Source: Thunnus maccoyii (Eukaryota > Chordata > Actinopteri > Scombriformes > Scombridae). From it: a DNA stretch of 64,000 nucleotides. Both the position numbers and the translations under genes were made by a program. The notes beneath the pieces were generated by a model. It saw only the letters and a list, made by a program, of their open reading frames with translations, searched no databases and was not told the DNA's origin. Positions 30,782 to 42,133 of this stretch are shown here, one piece after another (position 1 is the stretch's first letter; the number at the start of each line of letters is the position of its first letter). The stretch is taken from contig NC_056551.1 in assembly GCF_910596095.1 (NCBI RefSeq), positions 13,843,501-13,907,500 on the forward strand. Direction: 5' to 3'.

Positions 30782-32967
30782 AGTGTCAGTATTTTTACAC
30801 ATCGCCCATCCTGAAGTGCTACAGTAGCCTTCCAGTGTTGACATTATGGCACATAAATGACACTTTTCACATAATCAGAGCACAAACATTACAATGTTAC
30901 ACTGTATAAATACATATAAATCTACAAGATGAATCTCTAGGAAATAATTTACTTTGTTAAAACATAAATTGTGATCTGTTTAGTGGAAGTTAATTGCTCA
31001 GAATTAATTTTACACTGTACAAATTACGCAGTTGACACTGTGCTGTAGTGGAGGTCCAGTTACATTAAGAGATGGTGAATCCAAATGTAGGTCAGACAAC
31101 TGTTGTGTCATCAAGTACTGTCCAAAAAAGTGACGTGCAACATCGTGTTTCACAGAGTGTTCACAACAATGGGTGGTTTGTAGCTTCACAGACATTCATT
31201 TACAAGGAACAACATAAAGACAATTTTGTATTTTTTTTTCCATATTGCACAGTATTTGACTAGTTGTAAGTCTTCTGCATCACCGCCTCCCGTTTTACAA
31301 GTGCTCCGTAAAACTAAACACACTTTGCATCCCTTTATATGATGAGTGACTATTCCTCTAATCACCATAACTGAAAAACTGGCCTTCTATATAAACATAA
31401 GTGTAAATTCAACATTAAATGTAACATCACTGGTATTAGTGTTACGTACTGGCCCTAACAAGTGTTATCAGAAGCCTTTTTCCTGCTCCCATACAAAACC
31501 AACACAATCCAGATTATTTTCATGCACAAATTGGAGCCTAAATGTGAAAATCTACTCACACCTTCAGCTACCAAGCATGTGTGTGAAGTCAGTGGTGTGA
31601 GATGAAGACAATACTGAACTGTAGAAGGGAACAGGCTGGTGTTAACAATAATAAGAGGGATTTCTGCTTTAATTTCATGATTACTAAAGTCTTTTCCCCC
31701 CTTTCTTTACTGACTTTCTTTATCCTGTAGTGTGCAGTTCAAACCTTTCAATCAATTCAAATAGGCTGTTCTTTACGGCTCATCATTGCATCTCTCACTC
31801 ATGTCATACATGAAGAGGAAGTTTAGAAGGAGGACAAAATGCAAGTGAAGGAAACAAAGAGGCATTAATGAGAAAAGGAGCTCACCCTAACTCTCTTTTA
31901 ATTGCTCGTTCAACATCAATTTCCTATCAATGCGATGACACTAAACGTGTCTTTCCGCGCTCGCAGGTTGTGTAACATATTTCTGTCTGTCCTGGTTTAA
32001 TTTCAAATTGGCTTTCTGCACTAAACTTCCAGTTAATCACCAAACTGAGCTGCTCCTCCAAAAGCTCCACACAGAGCTCGCTAGCACTGCTGCGGCTGAT
32101 AAAAGAGGTCCACATCACTGCCGCAACCTATTTATAAAACTCAATGTATCATTTCCACCCAAACATTCTGTCACCTCCACCAGTATGCAAATCTTCAGTC
32201 CCTAAAAATTCATCCACGTTGTCCTGCCACAACCCTCAGCTGACTCCCTGCGGCTGCTCAGAACAAATTCAAAAACCACAGTGCTGGTGTTACAAAGGGA
32301 GTGGCACCTCCCTGTTTGCAGCTCCAGCTCTCCGCTTTGTCCTAGCAAGCCAAAAACGCTCCTCTGTCTCTGGCAAACTAACCTCCAATCCAGCTGACAT
32401 CAGCATTTCCCTCCTGGCACCCCAGAGCTGGAGTGTCCTTAATTAAACTCTTTCAAAAAAACATTTCTCCCCACTTTGATCAGCCTCTTATTTCTAGTTC
32501 CAGTTGATCCTGAATGTTAATTTCACCGATTACTTTCCTAAGAAACAAGGAAAGTACAAGTTAAGATAATTTATTAGAATGTATTAAGCTCTATAATTTC
32601 TGAAAATAATATTGATTATGCCATCTTTACTTGATTATTTTCTAATGCTTCAAAATATTGTTCACTCAAGCTATTTTCTCAGGAGAATTAAGCAAATTCA
32701 TTGAAATATGGGTAAATATGGTGCATTAATAACAATTGATGGTAATGTGTGGTCTACTGGGTATAAGGACAACGGAAAACTGTGGTATCAGTGATATTGT
32801 TGAGCCAGCAGGCATCCTTTCTTTCTATATTTTTAAGTAATGGATTTTTGTTGTATGCTTTGGGGAATGAGGTTCAGTGTATCTTCACATGTCCTTCCAG
32901 AAGCACACCTAAAATTGTGTGAAATATGAAGCATCCGTTTGTAGTGACGTTCCCTCAGATTGCAGCT
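30782..32967 (-). other. probable snx24 3' UTR / downstream region
   Basis: No exon, transposon or RNA gene was recognised. Short open frames on both strands around 31.9-32.45 kb show no recognisable domain. The assignment as 3' UTR rests only on the distal poly(A) signal. Confidence 0.35.
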
Positions 32968-35900
32968 CTACCTTGGCTGAAGATCTGGGTAGAAAACTCC
33001 ATGTACCACGCCTTCAATCACAACATTTGAAAATGCGTCTGCAAGTAATGAAGACAAGAGGTAAAAAGAACAAAGAAGGACCTTTTGCTGTGGATATTTG
33101 CATAGTAATTTTACAATCTATTTATGGTAAATACTTAACTTTTTGAACTTTGATACTATGATTGTGTATTTAAAAGGAAAGACGTCTGGACTCACCGTGT
33201 GCAGATGGCAGCAGGTAGGGGTCTCTCAGAAAGAGCAAGACTGGCTGATGTGAAAGTTTACTGAAAAGAGTCAAAAAAAAAAAAAAAAAAAAAGCAGAGG
33301 TCAAAAGGTTTGTGGGCGGCTTCATGCAGCAAATAATGAACAGAATGATGAGAAGTAGGTGGTGTCACTGAGTTCAAGTGCAGAGCAAACAGTGACTCAT
33401 GTTTTAACTGGTTAAAGTGCAGAAGGAGAATCTGACCTTCTTCTTCTTTAGTCATTAAGTTTTTAAAATATCTACCAGAAACAAAACAGCTCACCTCGAT
33501 TCCTCTGATTCTGTGTCAAATGACCTTAAAGAAGAAAAACAAAAGGTCAAACCACAAGCCTTCCAGTAGTCTGGGAACTAACTTTACTAGCCTACAGAAT
33601 GTTTTTTAAAAGAAAGACTTAAAGACTTTATAGAAAGTCTGCATATTCAACTCACCCACAGCTTTCTGTTTTTGGCACTGACGGAAAATGGCGGATATTC
33701 AGGAAATCCAGGAATATTTTTGGAAGAACCTCATTTTCCATAATTATAGTCTGACAAAAGACACAAAACAAAAGCAAATTGCAATGTTTGCTTGAAGCAG
33801 TGGTACTGTGCTACAGAGCTCTGCATGACCTTCATTTTTCCTCAACAGTTTGAATTTTTACCCTCCTTATATCTGCACTGTAGCTTCTATGTTCATTTTG
33901 AGACAAAATATGTATTTGGTAGAAGAAGAAAGACTGTTGCATGATGCTGACTTCATGTAGGTTAATAAATGAACAATGCCTGTGGGTGGAGTGAAGGTGT
34001 GTCAGAGTACCTGCAGGTAGAGCTCCAGACCTTGCCTCCTCTGCTCTAGGACTTTAGGAACCCAGTTTCTTACATGTTTCGAAGGGATCTCAGGCGGCTT
34101 TATGCTCTTCTTTAGCTGGAAGGGGTTTTGAAATATCATTCAAAAACATACATGGCAGATTGAACTAACAAAAAGCATAAGAATGTAACATGTGTTAGCT
34201 TTGGTATCTTTCAAGTGTCTGTTCTGGTGGTCAAATTAAGTTTGCTAGTAAAGACACTGAAGTTTTATTTGAAAAAAACACACACTATTGACTGCAGATA
34301 CCAGCATCTAGTCTTGTAAAAATTAATTAAAAGAGGAAGAGGAACTTATTTGTGGCTACAAAAAACTGTTTCTGGTTAACCAGTATGAGGCTCATTAACA
34401 GTTTATTTGCTGCTGTGATTTCCTCTGCATGACTACACGTCTCTGAATGTTGCAAAATGATGGCAAATTGCTCTACCAGTGCAGTTAGGGCTGCAACTAA
34501 TGACTACTTTCATTATCAATTAACCTAAGAATCATTTTTGGATTGACTGATTAATGGTTTAGCCTATAAAATGTAAGAAATCAAGGATGAAATCAAGAGC
34601 CAAAGGTGTCATCTTCCGTTGGCCTAATGAGTCAGAACCACAGACAATAAGCCCAAATTGATTAATTCAATCATGATATGAGAAAAGCTGCAAATCCTCA
34701 CATTGAAGCAGCATTTTCATTTGATATATTACTTAAAATAATTAATTCATTAATCCTTTTTCACATTGAAGGGCAACTGAAACTCAACTATCAGTAAGAA
34801 AAAGTATCAAATATGGTTTAATGTGAATGTTTTACAGATTTAAAGCGTTCACTCACTTGAACTCATGATAAAAGAAAACACTCAACACCAATGAATGATA
34901 AAATCATAAAAGTTGATGGTGCACTAAATCTCACCATTTTATGCAAAGCGTGGAATTCACTGTAGCGTTTCTCAACAGCATGTTGTCTGCCATTCATCAG
35001 CACGTCAATTTTAAAGACCTGAAAGAAAGAAAACAGTCAGCGCAACTTGTTAAGAGTCAGTTGACGGAAATTGTGATATATCACCAGTATCCATCAGCCA
35101 AAAATGACTCCTCCCAGTGCACCAGTTAAACGATTTTATGCTGGACAGTGCGTGAGTGTCGGACCAACTGACTGTCATTTACTGTCTATGTCAGCTAGTT
35201 ACCAAGAGGAACCATCTGGCTGCTGTAGTAGAAAAAACAACTTGATCTGTCAGAATTACTGTTAACATCCCGAAACAGACCCGTCTACTTCCCCCCGCTC
35301 AGCTGGACTCTTCCCTAAAAATGGCAGATTTACTGCATGCATGTAGCCGTTCTCGCCAGCATTATGAGAAAGGGGAAATTCACTCTTTAATGACGGCAGC
35401 ACTGTTAATGCAATTCTGAACTGGCAGCATAAATGCAAAGTACATCTGCCCCAGCAAGTAAAAATTATTATCAACACCTGGAACGGCTCAGAGAGCGTTA
35501 AATAAGACAATTCAGAGCTATAAAATGTTGTTGTCACTGTGGAAAAAACAGAAAAAGACCGTGAAAAAAGTCCACAAGAGACCAACTGATGATGAAAAAA
35601 TATTGTAAACTGTTGGGTGACGAAGGCAGCGTTTCATTCATCTCAAAGGTGTCGGTTGGGATTGAGGTCACAGCTCTGTGTAGGCTAATCAAGCTTCTCT
35701 ACACCAAACTCAGGAAACCATTTCTTCCACAAAGTAGGAAGTACACTAGAGTCTACAGTAGTGGTTCCCAACCTGGGGGTCAGGACCCCTCAAGAAGGGT
35801 CCCCGGATGATTAAAACTTGTTACTTGATTAAAACTTCTGTTACTTTTTTCTTGTGAAATGCAGATAGTTTCACCTTTTAGGACTTCTAAAAACAGGATA

Positions 35901-37136
35901 AAGATATACATATTTGAAAGGAAAAGCTCAACATTTTGGTAAATACACCTGCTGAGAGTTAGATGAGAACACTGATACTACAGCTGAAACAATTAATGGA
36001 TTAGTCAATCGACAGAAAATTAATCAGCAACTATTTTGGTAATCAAATAATTGTTTTTTTGGTCATTTTTTAAAGTAAGAACACTCAACATAGTCTGGTT
36101 GCAGCTTTTCCAATGTGATGACTTTAAGCTTTTCTGTGTCATACATGACAGTAAACTGAATATCTTTGGATTGTTTATCAGACAAAACAAGACATCACTG
36201 TGACCGCTAAGAAATTATATCAGGCATTTTCACTTTTTTTTTTGACATTTTACATACAAAACAATTGGCCAAGAAAATAAACAGCAGATTAATCGATAAT
36301 GAAAACAATTGTTTATTGCAGTCCAGAAGATACCCTGAGACTAACTCATATAGAAAACCTTCATTACAAACTTAAAAGACAGCCTAACAAAAATAAGCTT
36401 CTGAATGCATTATGGGAAATGTAGGATCCGGTGTTTTGGGACTAAGAGTCAGGATATCTCAGCCTCTGCTGCTTCTATTTTGACCATTTCTCTTCTAAAT
36501 AGGTTTCTATAATCTTCCAACTTGTAAAAGAAGAGCAAATCTAAACTGCTGGTGTGCCCCTTTAAAGGGATGATGAGTTTATAAGATTCAGTAACGCTTA
36601 CTATGAGGTCCCCAAATGCATTGATGTCATAAAGCTTAATTTAAATCAGTCTTTATTTGTATCAGACAGCTGGGGATCCTCTGACCTGGTGGGCTGGGTG
36701 GGTTGTTTTTCCAGGCAGAGTGTCTCTTTAATCAGACACAAATACAGAAGTCATCGTGTAACATCAACGCGACGTTAAATTAAACTGTCACATTTCAAGT
36801 ATTTGCTTAATTGCCCTTTACTTTCTTTAAGTTCACATTTAAATGTTTACAATGTTTAAAATCAAGGTGAATTCAGGGTTGATTTGCGTCTGATCTTAAA
36901 CGGTCGACAACCAAACAAACACCTTTACATTTAAATGAGCTGTGACACTTTTACGCGGCTTTGATATGTTGAACGGACGATCGTTTCATTTGCAGGATAC
37001 AAAAATAAAAAACTGATGACAGCAGCAGAGACGACACAGACACAGAGGTGGTCACTGAGCAGCTTACCGTGTATCCTCTCTCGATCGAGTTGTTCTCTGA
37101 ACGAAACGAGGGGATCGACACTCTGACCGGATGCAT
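32968..37136 (-). CDS. snx24: sorting nexin 24
   Basis: This is a small PX-domain protein that binds endosomal phosphoinositides. Exons in transcript order are 37136-37068, 35018-34935, 34115-34011, 33750-33656, 33524-33495, 33260-33196 and 33038-32968. All are GT-AG and in phase, giving 172 aa (human 169). Almost the entire protein is the PX domain: [23 protein letters not shown]-type basic loop as [12 protein letters not shown], the proline segment [18 protein letters not shown], and [12 protein letters not shown]. The C-terminal tail ([42 protein letters not shown]) is diagnostic for SNX24 against SNX22. One exon is only 30 nt. lox follows it in the same orientation, matching human 5q23. 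Confidence 0.95.
34495..34758. mobile_element. MITE family 1, copy D (snx24 intron 2)
   Basis: It starts tagggctgcaactaatgact with the typical attatcaattaacc. It contains catgatatgagaaaagctgc and ends in an eroded aattaattcattaatcc. Confidence 0.65.
35757..35812. mobile_element. terminal fragment of a hAT-type nonautonomous element
   Basis: The phrase cagtggttcccaacctgggg followed by gtcaggacccctcaag is a widespread fish DNA-transposon terminus. No matching second end is obvious nearby. Confidence 0.5.
35978..36325. mobile_element. MITE family 1, copy E (snx24 intron 1)
   Basis: It runs from tacagctgaaacaattaatg, then gattagtcaatcgacagaa, to ttgtttattgcagtccag. It abuts a family 2 MITE on its right. 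Confidence 0.7.
36326..36563. mobile_element. MITE family 2 copy (snx24 intron 1)
   Basis: It holds gcattatgggaaatgtagga and ctgcttctattttgaccatt, shared with the 41.1-kb and 54.5-kb copies. It ends gtgtgcccctttaaaggg. The left end is merged with MITE copy E. Confidence 0.6.
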
Positions 37137-37424
37137 CTTGACTTAATGTAACGTAATGTTTTGGGTTTTTTTTTTAGTAATTATTGAGCCTACGGCACTC
37201 ACACACGCGCGCACACACACACATACACACTCACTCACTCACACTGCTGGTGGTTTACTCCAGTTTCTCTGGCAGCCAGATAAAAATCACTAGATTCAAA
37301 CCAGCTGCACAAAGTCTCGGTGGTTCCCTCCAGCGGAGCGGAGGACGCAGCAAATCCTCAACACTGAAGGGATTTTATGATTGATGTTAATGTTGTGCAA
37401 CAAAGAACCCAGAAAACAGGAAAC

Positions 37425-38120
37425 CTTTAGTGAAACCTTTAGAGAAGTGAACTGAACGTTACTTTTTTGCAACCTTTTTGTTCCTAGAACGTTCTTTAAA
37501 GGTAAAATGGTTCTAAACGGTTCCTTGAAGGTTTTGGTGAAACCTAAAATCTGGGGACTGTTCCCTGAAGGTTATTTTTATAAAACCTTTACAGAGCATT
37601 TAGAGAAGGTTCCCTGAAGGTTTTTTTGTGAAACCTCTGGGGAACGTTTCTTGAAGAAATTTTTTTTGAAATCTTTAGAGAAGCGAACTGAACGTTACTG
37701 TTTTGCAACCTTTTTGTTCCTAGAACATTCTTTAAAGGTATAATGGTTCTAAGAACGTTCCCTGAAGGTTATTTTGGTGAAACCTCTGTGGAACATTCCC
37801 AGAAGGTTAATTTTGTGAAACCTTTACAGAACCTTTAGGGAACGTTCCCTGAAAGTTAATTTTGTGAAATCTAAACTCTGGGGACCATACCCTGAAGGTT
37901 TTTGTGAAGCCTCTAGGGAATGTTCCCTGAAGGTTGTTTTTGTGAAACCTAAACTCTGGAGAATGTTCCCTCAAGGTTTTTTTTGTGAAACCTAAATTCT
38001 GGGGAATGTTCCCAGAATGTTATTTTTGTTAAACCTTTAGAGAAACTCTGGGCATTGTACCTTAAAAGTTTTTTTTGTGAAACCTTTAGAGAACCTAGAA
38101 AACCCAGCCAAAAACAGACA
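37425..38120. repeat. ~40-45-bp minisatellite built on GAACGTTCCC / GTGAAACC
   Basis: About fifteen imperfect units combine a palindromic core (aacgttccctgaaggtt) with ttttgtgaaacctaaactct. Units vary by internal deletion. It starts about 290 bp upstream of the snx24 start codon. Confidence 0.8.
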
Positions 38121-38596
38121 TTACCCATCTTTTAAGAAAACTTGAACCTGAATAACTGTAGGAGAACGTTCGCTTGAAACTCAGCAAACATTCCCAAACC
38201 CTTCAGCTATCGTATGTAGAATATTCACAGAATTGAACATTGTTTGCTGGGAAAGTTCCACAAATATATGTTGAGAGTTAAAATGCTAAATGTCCAGATA
38301 CTGTTTATGTGGTGAAGAAATAAAACTAGAATTGACTTAACTGACTTACTAACTTAACTGAACTGAATTATCAGTACACATAATGAATTGTGTTAAAAGT
38401 GGATGAGCATTCTTATTTAAGCCCAATATTAATGTTAACAAATGTATTATTGATTTTAACAGGTTGTGTGAATGGTTTCATAAATTAATTTGAACTAAAC
38501 TGACTGTGTGTGACTACCGAGTAGTGCTGAAACCATTAGCTGATTAATCAATTAGCCGACTGATAGAAAATTAACAGTCATTTGATCTATATCTAC

Positions 38597-41243
38597 TAAA
38601 GGAGCATCCCACCAATTTTAGACATCAAGACCAGTTTACTATTCATGGTATTCAGCCTGTAAAAACTAATATGTCTTCTGAGGCTTTCGGGGAGCTTTGT
38701 CAAGTCTGAGAACAACCAGGATGATGTCGTAGTGATGTCATCAGTTACTAGGGTTGCCAACTTTCTCACCGCCAAACAAGGGACAAAAGGTGGCGTGCCA
38801 TAGCAGTGAATGTGTATATTCCATTTAGTCAAGAGTTTTACTAAAACTGTATACAAGCTTATGTCAATAAACCTCAAACCCAATCATCAAAGAAATCACA
38901 ATCTGGACCTCTACAAAAGAAAAAAAAGAAAAACATTTCAAATGCAAAAGAGGAAAAGAGGGGCATGACTCACCAACTCTACTTTTTCCATGGATATTTT
39001 TTGCTGTTCTTGACTGATTCAAGCAGTCCTTTGTCCTTTTGCACAGCCAGAGAGAAGTCTTTACATGACAAGTCACAGTTCACAGATGTTTGAAGTTCAT
39101 GTTGATCAGCTCTATGCTTCATCTGTTTCTTGAGTCCATTTAATGGTCATTAGAGAGAAAATCCTTTCTATAAAGGCTTTTGAGCCTGGCACGCTGAGGA
39201 CAAATGAGACAATCCTGAACATGTTGATCAAGTTGGCTTTCCCTATGTTTTGGAAAACTGCCACCCACGTCTCACTGGTGGATTTTATGGTCTGATTTTC
39301 TTGTCTGGATTTCTGTAATTCCTTCCAGCTAGCACAAAGCTCTTCACAGAATTGGTCCATACTGTCATTTTGAGGGCAGCCACCACCTGCACCAGGTCAG
39401 TGAAGGAGAGCTCTTCATAGAGGCCAATTAGTTTCACCATTACATTTTCTGGTGACAAATCAAATCACTTGTCTATGTACGCAATGAGAGCCATAGAACT
39501 TCACAAAGTCCTGTTGCTGCTTGAACCTTTAGGCTGACACTTGTTTGTCCATTAGCTGCTTGGTCTGGTATCCAAAAACCTGTCCTCTTCCTCCTGAAGT
39601 ATCTTCATTTTGAACTTTTGGCCTTCCTCCTAAACATCTGTGATGTTTGTTTCCTCCAGCTTTTTTACGAGTTGGTCAAAAACACACCCCACGTTGTGGA
39701 AAAAAGCCCAGAAAGCACAAAAATCCTCTTTGGTGACACTGGACAGATCTCCCCGAGGAACCTGAAGTATGAAGTAAGAGCTGGCCAGCTTTGCAGGAAA
39801 TGATCGACAGCTGGATGAAGAGAGAACCATTGTGTGCGAACATGACGCAGAATTTCACGCCACTCAGTGTCAACAAAGGCAAAAAATGCAGTTCCTCTCT
39901 TCAGGAAGCAGATACTGAGAAGTGGTTGTAAATCTTTAAAACAATTGATTCAATATCCACTGACAGCTGATCGCAGGCATGCTTGCAGGTGTTATGAGCT
40001 ATGTGAGATGGGCAATTAACTTTCAGAACACGATTAGTGGGACTGTTCAATAACTGTTAAATGGAGTGGTGTTTTCCAAAGTTGATATTGGCATTATCTG
40101 CTGCATAGGCTGTGATGTGTCTAATATCCAGTTCATACTTTTCCAGACAGTTCATCAGAGTGTGATGTATGCCATTTGCAGTTTCATCACTGTCTTCATA
40201 AAAGTCAAGTAACTTGCAGTGTAGTACATCAAACACACAGAAATATCTCACACACACTGGAAACATTTTTCTTTCCCTTGTTTGAGGCATCAGCGGCAAC
40301 TGAGAAATACACAGGCTCACCTGGCTCATAATATCCCACACAGTCTTTGGTCCTAAAACATTAATTGTAATCATCTCAGCTTTCGTTCTTCCTAAGTGCA
40401 TCTTCAAAATATTTAGTCATGAAACAAAGCACCGTTGAGCTTAACAAGACAGTCGGTGCTGTTGTTACTGAGTCCATGTTTAACCATACGGTACATATAG
40501 GAGGCTTCACTTGCTACAATTTTGTCATTTTCCACAGTAGATGTAGAGAATACAAGAATGCACCAATATTGCTTGCACCTTTAGCTAGTACGGCCTTCTT
40601 GTGCGTTTCTTTGGAAGTATGCTGAGTGAGGTCATTCTCACCTCCATGGCCAATTGAGAGTTCCAGACGGCATAAAGTAAAGCAGACTCTTATCGAGTTG
40701 CCGCTGACAGGATTAACCCACTTCTTTTTTGCTTCCCATTGTTTGTTGTAGCTACACAGTCTTTTCTTTTTTGCAGGTTTATCCATATTTGCACATGCTA
40801 AACCGACTGAACAACACCAGACATCATCACCCGTGGCGTGATCCGTATGCCACTATTTTTTTTATTCTGTTGCTACTGCTGTTGTTTCAGACCTAGGATC
40901 TGTAAGGGTGCCTTCTATTGGTGATTACGGAGTAGCAGTCAATATAAAGGAGGTCCTGTATGGGACAAACCAATTTAGCCCAATATATGGGACGTCCCTG
41001 CTCATACGGGACAGTTGGCAACCCTATCAGTTACCTCAGCTTGGGTTTTTGAACAGAAAGCCAAATGGAGGACACTATCAAGTTGCATTATGGGAAATGT
41101 AGTGTTTATAGAGCTTGACCTGAATTAGTGACTAGAAGTCATGGTTTCTTGTCACCTGCTGCTTCGATTCTGACCATTCCTTTTTTAACAAAGTCCCCCA
41201 TCTTTATAGAGCTGAAATGTGTAATTTCTGGGGTTCACCTTTA
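38597..41243. mobile_element. MITE family 2, split by a hAT transposon
   Basis: It begins taaaggagcatcccaccaat and ends ggggttcacctttaa. Without the hAT insert its length is about 360 bp, similar to the copy at 54414-54840. Internal phrase gcattatgggaaatgtagtg is shared with other copies. Confidence 0.75.
38749..41026 (-). mobile_element. hAT-superfamily DNA transposon with perfect 8-bp TSD
   Basis: A 14-bp terminal inverted repeat, tagggttgccaact (38749-38762), is mirrored by agttggcaaccta-type end agttggcaacccta (41013-41026). It is flanked by identical 8-bp target duplications tcagttac (38741-38748 and 41027-41034), the hallmark of hAT insertion. Transposase remnants lie on the minus strand. 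At 40786-40514 there is a BED-like zinc-finger region (C-x2-C, SIGHGGENDLTQH, KETH). At 40407-40057 there is a middle region (ITAYAADNANINFGKH). At 39360-39112 there is the C-terminal dimerisation motif (LSVPGSKAFIERIFSLM). The frame is broken several times, so it is inactive. It lies between lox and snx24. Confidence 0.93.
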
Positions 41244-41521
41244 AGCAAAAACATTTTCTGATTCCCGGTGGGCATTTTTCAGTATTTTCTGACATTTTAG
41301 TGACTAACCAATGAATGAATAAATCAGAAAATAATCAACTGATTACAGCTCTACTACTTTAGTGTTCACATTTTTACATGGTGTATGTGTGTGTTTCTGT
41401 GTATGTGATTGTGTGGCAAAGAAAATAAGACAAATGTCCAAAGAAAAATGTAACGAAGAAAGGAGAGACAGGAAAGTCACTTCAACTGATCATTCTAACA
41501 AATCATAAAATATCACAAAGT

Positions 41522-41721
41522 TTTATTCAAGTAAGATTCATCAAAAGCTTTGGAGTAAAGATAGTTTCTTTCCTTGTATATAAATATAACAAATACATTT
41601 TTCCTTTAAACAGCTGGTTCACTTTAAAATTGTAATATTGTAACTGATATTGATTTAACAATGAGGGCAAGCAGGTTTACTTTTTATTTGTTTTTTTGCT
41701 ACAACTTTCATGGCTTTTATT
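41522..41721 (-). terminator. lox poly(A) signals
   Basis: Minus-strand AATAAA motifs occur at 41716-41721, 41693-41698 and 41522-41527. They give a lox 3' UTR of roughly 400-630 nt. Confidence 0.55.
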
Positions 41722-42133
41722 CCTTATCTATCAGACAAGTGGTATGAAACACAAGCATACAGTAGGTACAATGCTCTAAAGCAGAAAACAATCAACAGAA
41801 AATGTGAGAGAGAAATATGTTTATCTATGCGAGAAAACAAGACAAAGAGTCTACAGCCACGCTAGCAGCTCTGTGAGACTGTGAGAAGAAAAATGTCACA
41901 AAAGTAAAGAAGAATTCAACATTATCTAGCACTAAAGAAAAACTATTATTTAGTTCACATCACATGCTATGACATCAGATTATTCCTACTTTTTTTTCTA
42001 AATTGGGAGTATTTTAAATTATAAAATGTATTTCTAACAATTGATTTCATGAGTTATATGTTTTCATATGCAGTCCTCTTCATTGTCATTTACAGATTGT
42101 CTTTGCTGAGTTGCTGTTAATGACTGTCTTCTC

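Larger units (their letters stand above)
38523..41353. mobile_element. MITE family 1, copy F, split by nested insertions
   Basis: The left part 38523-38596 (gctgaaaccattagctgatt, then ccgactgatagaaaatta) and the right part 41244-41353 (ttttctgacattttagtgac ... aaaataatcaactgattaca) are the two ends of one family 1 element. A family 2 MITE sits between them. Confidence 0.75.

Noticed and set aside
31927-32446. Open frames on both strands downstream of snx24
   Set aside because: Composition and lack of any motif suggest untranslated or intergenic DNA.
35262-35585. A 107-codon minus-strand open frame in snx24 intron 1
   Set aside because: It falls inside an intron, has no recognised domain and would not fit the snx24 phases.
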